From Pseudonocardiaceae bacterium YIM PH 21723 (GTDB taxonomy: Bacteria; Actinomycetota; Actinomycetes; Mycobacteriales; Pseudonocardiaceae), in the NCBI GenBank assembly GCA_003600225.1, contig QZFT01000027.1:48840-112839 (forward strand): a stretch of DNA of 64,000 nucleotides. The letters run 5' to 3'. Shown here piece after piece: positions 47,156 through 55,277 of the stretch (position 1 is the stretch's first letter; every line of letters begins with the position of its first letter). A program made the position numbers and the translations under genes. Under the pieces are notes generated by a model. The model was not told the DNA's origin. It did not search any database and saw nothing but the letters and a program-made list of their open reading frames with translations.

Positions 47156-47938
47156 TTGGTGCAGTACCGCTCCCCAAGCGGCCCAATACCTACCCCGACC
47201 GTTGACGAACCGAGCATGGGCAGAACAGCCGTGCGCTCCCGAGGCGCACGACGCATGCCCGCACCACCATCGGTTCTGCGAGGTCGGATTGTTGTTGCGG
47301 CAGTAGCGGTCGGCGCATTCGCCGCCGCCCAGCAGACTCTGACGTCCAACTACGCGTTGGCCAGCGACTCCACCCCGCTCGCACAGGGTGAGGGTGCCGC
47401 GGCCTTCGGCGTACAGGGCAAGACCTCCAGCCAGGAGGTGCTCCCGCTCGCCGACGACGCGGACGGCTCCCTGGACATGGAGGCCTTGAACCGGGCCGCG
47501 GCGGCCAACGCCAGGCGCGACGCCCGCGAAGCCGAACGACTCCGGCCGAAGTTCGTCCGGCCCATCGGCCCGGGCGGACAGGTCTCCTCCGGCTGGGGCC
47601 TCCGCCTGGACGGCATGCACTGGGGCATCGACTTCGCCGCCCCGCTCGGCGAGCCGATCCTGGCCGCGGCCGACGGCGTGGTCCTCAACTCCGGCCCCGC
47701 GGACGGTTACGGCTACTGGGTCCGGATCAAGCACGCCGACGGCACGATCACGACCTACGGCCACATGTACAGCGCTCTGGTGCGCGTGGGCCAGCCGGTG
47801 AAGGCGGGCCAGCAGATCGCCGCCGTCGGCAACAACGGCGCCTCCAGCGGCTCGCACCTCCACTTCCAGGTGGAGTCGGCGAGCGGCGGACACCTCAACC
47901 CGCGCGCCTGGCTGCAGGACCACGGCATCCAGCCCTGA
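47156..47938 (+). CDS. Secreted M23 metallopeptidase, tandem paralogue 1
   Basis: 260 residues: a 38-residue basic N-terminal extension, hydrophobic signal (about 44-60), a helical linker, and an M23/LytM domain (about 140-255) with Zn ligands H and D in 'MHWGIDFAAPLG', His in 'GHMYSAL' region and H-x-H in 'GSHLHFQV'. It should cleave peptidoglycan cross-links. The TTG start is supported because the N-terminus (MVQYRSPSGPIPTP) aligns without gaps with that of paralogue 2 (MARHRSPGGPIPSP), while similarity upstream has indels. A later ATG (MPAPPS) is shared and possible. Confidence 0.85.
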   Translation: MVQYRSPSGPIPTPTVDEPSMGRTAVRSRGARRMPAPPSVLRGRIVVAAVAVGAFAAAQQTLTSNYALASDSTPLAQGEGAAAFGVQGKTSSQEVLPLADDADGSLDMEALNRAAAANARRDAREAERLRPKFVRPIGPGGQVSSGWGLRLDGMHWGIDFAAPLGEPILAAADGVVLNSGPADGYGYWVRIKHADGTITTYGHMYSALVRVGQPVKAGQQIAAVGNNGASSGSHLHFQVESASGGHLNPRAWLQDHGIQP

Positions 47939-47950
47939 GTTCGACCCACG

Positions 47951-47990
47951 GTGCCCCGTACGCCCTCCCGATGGCGTACGGGGCACTTTT
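47951..47990 (+). terminator. Terminator of M23 gene 1
   Basis: Perfect 14-bp stem GTGCCCCGTACGCC / GGCGTACGGGGCAC (47951-47986) followed by TTTT. Confidence 0.88.
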
Positions 47991-48003
47991 GCGTCGGGGG
48001 GCT

Positions 48004-48300
48004 GGGACGCACTGTGGAGGCCTGAAGGTGGCCTTGAGCCCGTTCAGCTTGGCGAAGGTGGCCTTCGGGCCGCGAGATCCGGATCCACCGTGGACGATAA
48101 GTACCTGAAGGACGCCTCCGTTTACCCGAGGTAAACAAAGGACGCCTTCAGTGCGCTCAGGTAAACGATGGCGTCCTTCAGGTCCACCGCGGAAGCGGCC
48201 CATGAACACCAGACAGGCGTGCCCCCACCCGAGACGCCGGCAGGAAAGACGGCCCCCAAACCCGCCTCCCCCTCCAAGGCCATCTTTCGCCGACAACCAG
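48004..48300. repeat. R1 half-cassette with palindromes
   Basis: Palindromic block with CTGAAGGACGCC, GTTTAC and GGCGTCCTTCAG pieces (about 48100-48183), the same module as the outer arms of cassette 3, then an inverted R1 copy (48186-48300). The left R1 copy is absent, so it looks like the right half of a cassette. Confidence 0.75.
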
Positions 48301-48852
48301 ACTCGACCCCCGAGCCGGCAAGATCCGATCGAACGACGCGACCCCACCGAAAATCCCACCATGTGGACGCGAATGCCTATATAGGGCAACAAGATCGCAG
48401 TGATCGCGAACACTGTTCACTGAGTGACGATCCGCCTGATTTCGATGATGCCGCCAAACGGCGCAACGGCTCCCGCCAGACGGCAGATACGCGCATAGCC
48501 CTTCTCGTTGCGAAAGGGTTACCGGCCATCGGAATCGGGCAGTAGCACAGCTTCCACCACCCGGAAGAGTAGGCCGACCGGATCAACATCGACGCAGCTC
48601 AACGGCCGTACCAGTGGATCAGACAGTAGGCGTGACACCCATCAGTCAAGTGACTTGGGTCACTTTCATCGGATAAGCAATCGAATGGTTATCCGGGCTG
48701 TAGTTGACCTCTTCACCCTATCGCCCGCACCCACGGGTCCCCCTCCCGAGGTAAGTACCTCGATCGTCACGCCGCGTAGAACACAGTGCGTGACAAAGCG
48801 TTCTCTGAATCGAGGATTTTCCACCCAGTTGGAAGACTTACCGCCGAGGTGT
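48301..48852. other. Intergenic region with no convincing gene
   Basis: About 550 bp between the half-cassette and the second leader promoter. Frames here lack a Shine-Dalgarno and family-like sequence. One small dyad AAGTGAC-TTGG-GTCACTT lies at 48648-48665; it might bind a regulator of the M23 gene downstream. Confidence 0.5.
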
Positions 48853-48882
48853 TTGCCAGTTTGGGCGACTTTTGGTTACTGT
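48853..48882 (+). promoter_or_regulatory. Promoter of M23 gene 2
   Basis: TTGCCA (48853-48858), 18-bp spacer, TACTGT (48877-48882). Same -10 and nearly the same distance to the leader stems as in copy 1; leader about 135 nt. Confidence 0.55.
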
Positions 48883-48888
48883 GCTCGC

Positions 48889-49023
48889 CGGTCCGTTGTC
48901 ACGGTCTGATCTAGCCGGAGTACCCGAACACTCCACAGGCATTCGTGCTGGTTCCCCGACCGGTTCGACTGGGTCCCCCGCCCAGCGCTGGCGATCAGGC
49001 TCCCCGAGGCAGAAGGGCAGGCA
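48889..49023 (+). ncRNA. Conserved cloverleaf-like leader RNA, copy 2
   Basis: P1 GTCTGATC/GATCAGGC (48904-48911, 48993-49000, one G-U), P2 GGAGT/ACTCC (48917-48934) with the loop ACCCGAAC, P3 CTGGT/ACCGG (48948-48963, one G-U) with loop TCCCCG, P4 CTGGG/CCCAG (48969-48985) with loop TCCCCCG. Loops and the trailing CCCCGAGGCAGAAGGGCAGG match copy 1, while stems vary with pairing kept. It leads into the TTG of M23 gene 2. Confidence 0.7.
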
Positions 49024-49806
49024 TTGGCTCGACACCGCTCCCCCGGCGGCCCAATACCTTCCCCGATCACTGAGGAACTGACTACAGGCGACACGGCAGT
49101 GCGCTCCCGAGGCGTACATCGCATGCCGGCGCCCCCGTCAGCCCTCAAAGGTCGGATTGTTGTTGCGGCAGTAGCAGCTGGCGCTTTCGTCGCCGCTGGG
49201 CAGACAGTTGCATCTGGTCAGGAACTGACCAGTGGAGTTACCCCGCTCTCGGGTGAGGGCGCCTCTGCGGCCTTTGGCGCAGGTGGTGCCAAACCCAGCC
49301 CGGAGATCCTCCCGCTCGCGAACGAGTCGGACGGTGCCTTCGATGCGGAGGCGCTAGCTCGCGCTTCCCAGGCGAACGCGGCCCGCGACGCGCGTGAAGC
49401 AGAGAAGCTCCGCCCGAAGTTCATGCGCCCGATCGGATCGGCCGGTGTGGTCTCATCCGGTTTCGCCGCGCGCTGGGGAACCTTCCACTGGGGCCTGGAC
49501 TTCGCCGCCCCCTTGGGCACGCCGATCCTGGCTGCCGCCGACGGCGTCGTCATCGACTCCGGTCCGGCCAGTGGCTTCGGCTACTGGGTACGGGTCCGGC
49601 ACGACGACGGCACGATCACCGTCTACGGCCACATGTACAGCGCCTATGTGAGCAAGGGCGACCGGGTCAAGGCCGGTCAGCAGCTTGCTCCGGTGGGCAA
49701 CAACGGTTTCTCCACCGGCTCCCACCTGCACTTCGAGGTGTGGTCCGCCAGTGGTCAGAAGATCAACCCGCAGGGTTGGCTGGAAGACCACGGCATCCAG
49801 CCCTGA
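49024..49806 (+). CDS. Secreted M23 metallopeptidase, tandem paralogue 2
   Basis: 260 residues, same length and layout as paralogue 1: N-terminal extension, signal segment (RIVVAAVAAGAFVAA), linker, M23 domain with 'FHWGLDFAAPLG', 'GHMYSAYVSKGD' and 'GSHLHFEV'. All Zn ligands are present. TTG start shared with paralogue 1. The two probably act on the same cell-wall bond but are separately controlled copies. Confidence 0.85.
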   Translation: MARHRSPGGPIPSPITEELTTGDTAVRSRGVHRMPAPPSALKGRIVVAAVAAGAFVAAGQTVASGQELTSGVTPLSGEGASAAFGAGGAKPSPEILPLANESDGAFDAEALARASQANAARDAREAEKLRPKFMRPIGSAGVVSSGFAARWGTFHWGLDFAAPLGTPILAAADGVVIDSGPASGFGYWVRVRHDDGTITVYGHMYSAYVSKGDRVKAGQQLAPVGNNGFSTGSHLHFEVWSASGQKINPQGWLEDHGIQP

Positions 49807-49818
49807 CGTTTTTCCGAC

Positions 49819-49869
49819 AACGGCCCCGCCACCACGCAGAATCCCCTTCTGCACGGTGGCGGGGCCGTT
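49819..49869 (+). terminator. Terminator of M23 gene 2
   Basis: AACGGCCCCGCCACC (49819-49833) pairs perfectly with GGTGGCGGGGCCGTT (49855-49869), with an inner GCAGA/TCTGC stem. Confidence 0.85.
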
Positions 49870-50078
49870 GCCATATCGGCGCGCGCCCCGCCCGGCGAAG
49901 TACTCAGCCGTCCCCACGACTCTGGCCGAGCGGCGCGCACCGGACGCGGTAATCGAGTAGCCCGACAGAAAAGCTCCTCGTAGCGTGCCGCCCCGACGTC
50001 CGCACCGGCACGACCACGTCCATGGGTCACGGTTACCCCGAGGTGAGGTGACCCAAACCAACTTTCTGTTGTAGGGAT

Positions 50079-50115
50079 GGCGGCCGGAGCAGGTCGCCCT
50101 CCTGCGCCGGCCGCC
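50079..50115. terminator. GC-rich hairpin
   Basis: GGCGGCCGGAGCAGG (50079-50093) pairs with CCTGCGCCGGCCGCC (50101-50115), one mismatch, 7-nt loop. Confidence 0.6.
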
Positions 50116-50217
50116 TGGCTTGACCGGCTCGTGAGGTAGCAGGGTCCTCACGAACGGCCGTGGCTTCATACGTAGTTATCCTGCTGATCAGATGTCCCCG
50201 TCGGTTCCCGGTAACTT

Positions 50218-50237
50218 CCGGATTAGGTAACAGCTAC
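50218..50237. repeat. Direct repeat, left copy
   Basis: CCGGATTAGGTAACAGCTAC. Matches 19 of 20 bases with the copy at 52546-52565, which overlaps the pcrA stop. The fused protease gene lies between them. Confidence 0.6.
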
Positions 50238-50284
50238 GCCGATCGGGTGTTCCCGTGCCCTTCCCGGCCCTGAGACGGCACAGA

Positions 50285-50327
50285 GCGGCGACCGGACACG
50301 GACTCGCGTCCGGTGTCCAGCCGCCGC
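50285..50327 (-). terminator. Hairpin downstream of the protease gene
   Basis: GGACACGGAC (50294-50303) pairs with GTCCGGTGTCC (50308-50318), one bulge, with outer GCGGCG/CGCCGC pairing. Confidence 0.55.
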
Positions 50328-50349
50328 GGGCAAGGCGGGTACGGCCCAC

Positions 50350-52497
50350 CTAGGGCTTGAGCAGCCTGCAACCCTCACGGTTCAGATCAAGGACGTTCCC
50401 GGCACCGACGCAGCCGTTGATCGCGGTGATCTGGGTGGCGTATCCGCGTCCCTGGTGCACGCTGACCACGCCACTGGAGTCGACCTCACACGGGTTGTCG
50501 GCCGCGCACTGCTTACCGTCCCGGTTACTGGTGCTGTTGATCGCCACCACGGCGCGGGTCCTGGCGTCGAGCACCGGTGAACCGGAGGAACCGGGGCCGG
50601 TGTCGCATTCCTTGGCGTACCGAATGGCCTGTTTAACCTCGTAGCCGCCTTCCCGCAGCAACGGGACCACCGCCTCGGCCTGGCACTCCCAGCTGCGGGT
50701 GAGGCCACCGGAGGCCACCGTGATCGGCTGCCCCTCAGCCGGGCCACGATCGGCCAGCGGCAATGCCTTGACCTTGTACTTCTGCTCGATCTCGGCATAG
50801 CTGAGGGGTAGCTGGGCCAGCAGCACATCGGTGCCGGTCATCGTCGCGTAGAGCACCTTCGGCGCGGTGATGAACCCGAGGCCGCGGCCCGCCGGGCTGC
50901 GCACCTCGGCCAGGATCTCGGTCTGCTGGTTCGTCAGCACCTGGCCGGGCTTGGGCCGGTCACCGGGAGCGCAGTGGCCATTGGTCAGCAGCAGCGCCTT
51001 GTCCTCGTCCTTCGCCGCCGTCGGCCGGACGATCGAGCCGGAGCAGCCGTTCAGCGACAGGGTGCCCGCCAGATTGCCCGGCTCGCCCTCGGACTCCATG
51101 GACTCGCCGGGGCAGGTGCCGGTGGCGGGCGTCCCGGTGCGGAAGAACTCGACCAGCTGCGTGCCGCACTGGCCCTGGTTCACCTTGATGCTGGAGTGGC
51201 TGCCATCCGGGACGGTCAGCAGGTTGCCGCCGATCCGCGTCTGCATCAGCTTCGCCCACGGGTACGGCGTGGGCCCGTCGAATTCATGGGCGGACAGCTG
51301 CAGCTCGCTCTTGCCCGGCTTCAGGTCCCATACCCTGCCGGGTACCGGCCACTTCTCACACCGGTCCAGGCCCGAGGTGAATCCGCCGGAGAACGGAAAC
51401 CGCTTGGCCAGCTCCGCGCGGTTGCGCAGGACGTCGGCGTACTCCCGCTCGTCGGCGATCGCGTTGCACATGAACGCGGTGTTCGTCTCCGCGTAAGAGT
51501 TCCCCTGGTCCGCCCAGCCATAGGTCGTACGCCCGGCGGGCGCGAGCGCGGCAGGCTGTCCGGAATCCCGCAGTTCGGCCAGCTGGGCGGCGACCAGCGG
51601 CCACCGCGGGAGGAACGTGGTCGCCATGCTGACCACCTCGTAGCCGAACCGGTCACGCAATCCGGTCAGCGCCGACTCGACCTGCTGCGCCGTCGCGCCG
51701 AAGTGGTATTTCGCGTCCCGCTGGGCGGCCCAGGCCGAGAAGTCGTGGAAGTTCCGCTCATCGGCTTCGGCCACGCCCGCCCGGGCCGTGATGTCCGAGA
51801 CCGGTGCCATCACCGACTCGATCCACATCCGCGCCACGTGCTCGTCGAACATCGACCGGTACATCGCGCCGACGATCGTGCCACCGGAGTTGCCGTAGTA
51901 GTTGATCTTCTCCTCGCCCAGCAGCCGCCGGACGGTGTCCATGTCCCTGGCCACGTTCTCGATGGTCAGGGCGGCGAACAGCTCCGGGTCCCGGGCGAAG
52001 CACCGCTGATTCCAGGCGCCCGCGTTGTCGTACACCTGCTCGGCGGTCGGGTTCGGCGGCAGCGGGTCGTGCGGAATGCCCGCGCAGGACACCCGGTCGC
52101 TGTAGCCGACCCCGCGGGTGTCGATGCCGATCACGTCGAGCTGGTCGTTCAGCTCACCGAGCCTGCTGTGCAGCCACGCGTGGGTGACCTGAACACCGTT
52201 CAGGCCGGGCCCGCCGGGGTTGGTGAACAACACTCCGGTGCGGGTTCCGGTCGCCCTGGCCCGGCTGACGGCGATGCCGATCTTCCGGCCGTCCGGCTTC
52301 GCGTAGTCCAACGGCACCGGCACCAGCACGCATTCGCTGCGGGTGTCGGCCTCGTACCAGCCCTTGGCCACCTTGTGGCACGGCTGCCAGTCAAGACCGT
52401 CGGTCGCCGCCACTCCGCTGAAGGAGATATCCGGAACGGTGACGGCGGCCGTCACAACGGCCGCCACCGCTCCGAGAACGAGCAGGGTTCGCCTCAT
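50350..52497 (-). CDS. Secreted fusion of TAP-like alpha/beta-hydrolase and trypsin-like protease
   Basis: 715 residues. A signal peptide (1-31) leads into a tripeptidyl-aminopeptidase-like alpha/beta-hydrolase (about 35-460): oxyanion NPGGPG (93-98), nucleophile S204 in GNSGG, D407 in 'EFDGPTPY' and H434. From about 475 to 715 follows a chymotrypsin-fold protease: H508 in TNGHCA, D557 in 'MTGTDVLL' and S638 in 'GPGSSGSPV', with several Cys for disulfides. Both triads are complete. Each half is normally a separate secreted protein in actinomycetes. The combined product would be an exported bifunctional peptidase, perhaps cutting internally and then trimming tripeptides. No frameshift or internal start is seen between halves. 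Confidence 0.88.
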   Translation of the reverse strand: MRRTLLVLGAVAAVVTAAVTVPDISFSGVAATDGLDWQPCHKVAKGWYEADTRSECVLVPVPLDYAKPDGRKIGIAVSRARATGTRTGVLFTNPGGPGLNGVQVTHAWLHSRLGELNDQLDVIGIDTRGVGYSDRVSCAGIPHDPLPPNPTAEQVYDNAGAWNQRCFARDPELFAALTIENVARDMDTVRRLLGEEKINYYGNSGGTIVGAMYRSMFDEHVARMWIESVMAPVSDITARAGVAEADERNFHDFSAWAAQRDAKYHFGATAQQVESALTGLRDRFGYEVVSMATTFLPRWPLVAAQLAELRDSGQPAALAPAGRTTYGWADQGNSYAETNTAFMCNAIADEREYADVLRNRAELAKRFPFSGGFTSGLDRCEKWPVPGRVWDLKPGKSELQLSAHEFDGPTPYPWAKLMQTRIGGNLLTVPDGSHSSIKVNQGQCGTQLVEFFRTGTPATGTCPGESMESEGEPGNLAGTLSLNGCSGSIVRPTAAKDEDKALLLTNGHCAPGDRPKPGQVLTNQQTEILAEVRSPAGRGLGFITAPKVLYATMTGTDVLLAQLPLSYAEIEQKYKVKALPLADRGPAEGQPITVASGGLTRSWECQAEAVVPLLREGGYEVKQAIRYAKECDTGPGSSGSPVLDARTRAVVAINSTSNRDGKQCAADNPCEVDSSGVVSVHQGRGYATQITAINGCVGAGNVLDLNREGCRLLKP

Positions 52498-52545
52498 ACG
52501 GACAGATGCTGCGCGGCGCGTGTCCGCGCCGGGTCAGCGCCACGT

Positions 52546-52565
52546 CCGGATCAGGTAACAGCTAC
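52546..52565. repeat. Direct repeat, right copy, at the pcrA 3' end
   Basis: CCGGATCAGGTAACAGCTAC. It covers the pcrA stop codon (52562-52564). See the copy at 50218-50237. Confidence 0.6.
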
Positions 52566-54943
52566 AGCTTCTGCATGGGGACGCCGCCGATGAGCATCAG
52601 CTTCACGGTGCCGGAGGCGCCGAAGTCGATGGTGGCGGTGGACCGCAGGCCGCTGCCGTCGGTGGCCACCACCTTGCCCAGGCCGTACTTGTCGTGGTTG
52701 ACCCGGTCGCCGACCTCCAGGACCAGCGGCGGGGCGCTGGACATGCCCTTGAACCCGGTGGTGCGCATGCCCCGCTGGGCCAGGCCGGCCTGCGCGGAGT
52801 TGTTCCCCACGTAGTCGGCCCGCTGGCTGCCCCAGGTGGTGCGGGCGCCGGGCGCGGACATGCCGCCACCGGAGGCCCGGCCGAGGCGGCGCCAGTCCAT
52901 CAGGTCCTTGGGGATCTCCTGCAGGAAGCGGGACTCCGGGTTGGTCTGCGGGGAACCCCAGGCGCTGCGGATCTCCGCCCGGGACAGGTACAGCCGCTCC
53001 CGGGCGCGGGTGATGCCCACGTACGCCAGCCGGCGTTCCTCGGCCAGCTCGTTCGGGTCACCCAGGGCCCGCATGTGCGGGAAGATGCCGTCCTCGAAGC
53101 CGGTGCAGAACACCACCGGGAACTCCAGGCCCTTCGCGGTGTGCAGGGTCATCAGCGTGACCACGCCATCGCCCTCGTCCGGCAGCTGGTCGGCGTCGGC
53201 GACCAGCGCGACCCGCTCCAGGAACGCGGCCAGGCTGCTCATCTCCGGGGCCGGCTCGACGATCTCGTCGCCCGGCTCCAGCAGCGCCGGGGCCTGCACG
53301 AACTCGCGGGCCACGGTGAGCAGCTCGATCAGGTTGTCCACCCGCTGCGCGTCCTGGTGGTCCTCGCTGGCCTCCAGCTCGGCCCGGTAGCCGGTGCGCT
53401 CCAGCACGGCGTCCAGGATCTCCGCGACGTCGGCCTCCTGCTCCACCAGCTCGTGCAGCCCGTCGATCAGCTCCAGGAAGCCCTGGATGGCCCGCACGCT
53501 GCGGGTCGCGAGCCCGAAGACCTTGCCCTGCGCGGCCTCGCGCAGGGCTTCGGCGAACGGAATGCGCTCCTTCTCCGCGTGCACCGCCACACAGGCCTCG
53601 GCGCGGTCGCCGATGGCCCGCTTGGGCACGTTCAGGATGCGGCGCATGCTGACCGTGTCGACCGGGTTCTCCAGCAGCCGCAGGTAGGCGAGAGCGTCGC
53701 GGATCTCCCGGCGCTCGTAGAACCGGACCCCGCCGACGACGCGGTAGGGCAGGCCGAGCCGGATGAAGACCTCTTCGAACACCCGGGACTGGTTGTTGGT
53801 GCGGTAGAAGACCGCGATGTCCGAGTTGACCACGGCACCGGAGTCGACCAGCTTGTCGATCTCGCTGGCGACGAACGCGGCCTCGTCGTGCTCGTTGTCC
53901 CCGACGTAGCCGACGATCTTCTCGCCGTCGCCGGAGTCGGTCCACAGCCGCTTGTCCCGGCGGTTCGGGTTGCGCGAGATGACCGCGTTGGCGGCGGTCA
54001 GGATGGTCTGGGTGGAGCGGTAGTTCTGCTCCAGCAGGATCGTGCGCGCGTCCGGGTAGTCGCGCTCGAACTCCACGATGTTCCGGATGGTGGCGCCGCG
54101 GAACGCGTAGATCGACTGGTCCGCGTCACCCACCACGCACAGTTCGGCGGGCGGGACGTCGCCGCCCTTGGGCCCGACCAGCTCCTGGACCAGGGTGTAC
54201 TGCGCGTGGTTGGTGTCCTGGTACTCGTCGACCATGATGTGCCGGAACCGGCGGCGGTAGTACTCGGCGACATCCGGGAAGACCTGCAGCAGCTCCACGG
54301 TCTTCATGATCAGGTCGTCGAAGTCCATCGCGTTCGCGTCGGCCAGCCGGGCCTGATACGACTGGTAGACCTCGGCGACCCGGCGCTCCAGGTCGTTGGT
54401 GGCCCTGGCCGACGCGGCCTCCGCGTCCAGCAGCTCGTTCTTCAGGTTCGAGATCTGGATGGCGAGGGTGCGCGCCGGGTAGCGCTTCGGATCCAGGTCC
54501 AGGTCCCGCGCGACCAGGGTGATCAGCCTGCGCGCGTCGTCCCCGTCGTAGATGGAGAAGTTCGAGTTCATCCCCATGGTCTTGGCATCGCGGCGCAGGA
54601 TGCGGACACACATGGAGTGGAAGGTGGACACCCACATCACGTTGGCGCGCGGGCCGATGAGGGCGGCGACGCGCTCCTTCATCTCGGCGGCGGCCTTGTT
54701 GGTGAAGGTGATCGCCATGATCTGCCCGGGGTGCACGTTGTGCGCGCCGAGCAGATAGGCGATCCGGCTGGTCAGCACCTTCGTCTTGCCCGACCCCGCG
54801 CCCGCGACGACGAGCAGTGGGCTGCCGAGGTGCAGCACGGCCTCGCGCTGCTGGGGGTTGAGGCCCTCCAGCAGTGCGTCGGGGTCCCGGCGGCGCGGCG
54901 CGGCAGGGGTGGGTTCTGGGGCGAGATTGAACAAGGCATCCAT
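52562..54943 (-). CDS. pcrA: UvrD/PcrA-type DNA helicase
   Basis: 793-residue superfamily 1 helicase, 3'-5', acting in repair and in clearing replication and transcription obstacles. Motifs: Walker A 'AGAGSGKT' near residue 53, 'ITFTNKAAAEMKERV', DEYQDTN (Walker B), 'GDADQSIYAFRGA', 'LEQNYRST', 'TLMTLHTAKGLEFPVVF', and 'YVGITRARERL'. The C-terminus has the Tudor-like RNA-polymerase-binding fold ('GDRVNHDKYGLGKVV'). ATG 54943 is chosen from the family start (MDALFNL); an upstream extension is rejected. Confidence 0.97.
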   Translation of the reverse strand: MDALFNLAPEPTPAAPRRRDPDALLEGLNPQQREAVLHLGSPLLVVAGAGSGKTKVLTSRIAYLLGAHNVHPGQIMAITFTNKAAAEMKERVAALIGPRANVMWVSTFHSMCVRILRRDAKTMGMNSNFSIYDGDDARRLITLVARDLDLDPKRYPARTLAIQISNLKNELLDAEAASARATNDLERRVAEVYQSYQARLADANAMDFDDLIMKTVELLQVFPDVAEYYRRRFRHIMVDEYQDTNHAQYTLVQELVGPKGGDVPPAELCVVGDADQSIYAFRGATIRNIVEFERDYPDARTILLEQNYRSTQTILTAANAVISRNPNRRDKRLWTDSGDGEKIVGYVGDNEHDEAAFVASEIDKLVDSGAVVNSDIAVFYRTNNQSRVFEEVFIRLGLPYRVVGGVRFYERREIRDALAYLRLLENPVDTVSMRRILNVPKRAIGDRAEACVAVHAEKERIPFAEALREAAQGKVFGLATRSVRAIQGFLELIDGLHELVEQEADVAEILDAVLERTGYRAELEASEDHQDAQRVDNLIELLTVAREFVQAPALLEPGDEIVEPAPEMSSLAAFLERVALVADADQLPDEGDGVVTLMTLHTAKGLEFPVVFCTGFEDGIFPHMRALGDPNELAEERRLAYVGITRARERLYLSRAEIRSAWGSPQTNPESRFLQEIPKDLMDWRRLGRASGGGMSAPGARTTWGSQRADYVGNNSAQAGLAQRGMRTTGFKGMSSAPPLVLEVGDRVNHDKYGLGKVVATDGSGLRSTATIDFGASGTVKLMLIGGVPMQKL

Positions 54944-55277
54944 CGCGGGCAACGGTACCCCTGGGCACCGACAGAACTTTCCCCGCGCCGGACGGCGGCT
55001 TGCCGGGGTCGGCCTGATTTTCTGCGGAGTCCCGGAGTTGGCGATGTTCGGGCTCATACCTCGCCCCGAACATCGCCAACTTCGGAGCGGTGCACCCCGC
55101 CACAGACCTACGGAAACCCCGACCGGGGCTCCGGGAATTATCCGGAGGCGCACACGGTTGCAGATGGAGACGATGTCTTTAGGGGAAAGGCAGGGGAATC
55201 GTCGCCGGGTCGTGGCCCAGTGTTTCCGTTCGGGGCGGACACTGGGCTCGAACCCACCGTGAGTTGGGGGAGAACGT
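54944..55277. other. Divergent intergenic region, pcrA / dedA
   Basis: About 330 bp with the promoters of both genes and an F1 palindrome at 55032-55085. No ORF of note. Confidence 0.6.
55032..55085. repeat. F1 palindrome in a divergent promoter region
   Basis: 21-bp arms (55032-55052, 55065-55085) with one mismatch. It lies upstream of both pcrA and dedA, so this copy is not positioned as a terminator for either. Confidence 0.75.

Larger units (their letters stand above)
49870..50349. other. Intergenic region with hairpins and a direct repeat
   Basis: About 480 bp without a convincing gene. It holds a 15-bp hairpin at 50079-50115 (one mismatch), the left copy of the 20-bp direct repeat at 50218-50237 and a hairpin at 50285-50327 that lies just beyond the stop of the leftward protease gene and probably terminates it. 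Confidence 0.6.

Noticed and set aside
48508..48909. 133-codon ORF between the M23 genes
   Set aside because: No ribosome site, Ser/Arg/Thr-rich, and it overlaps the promoter of M23 gene 2.
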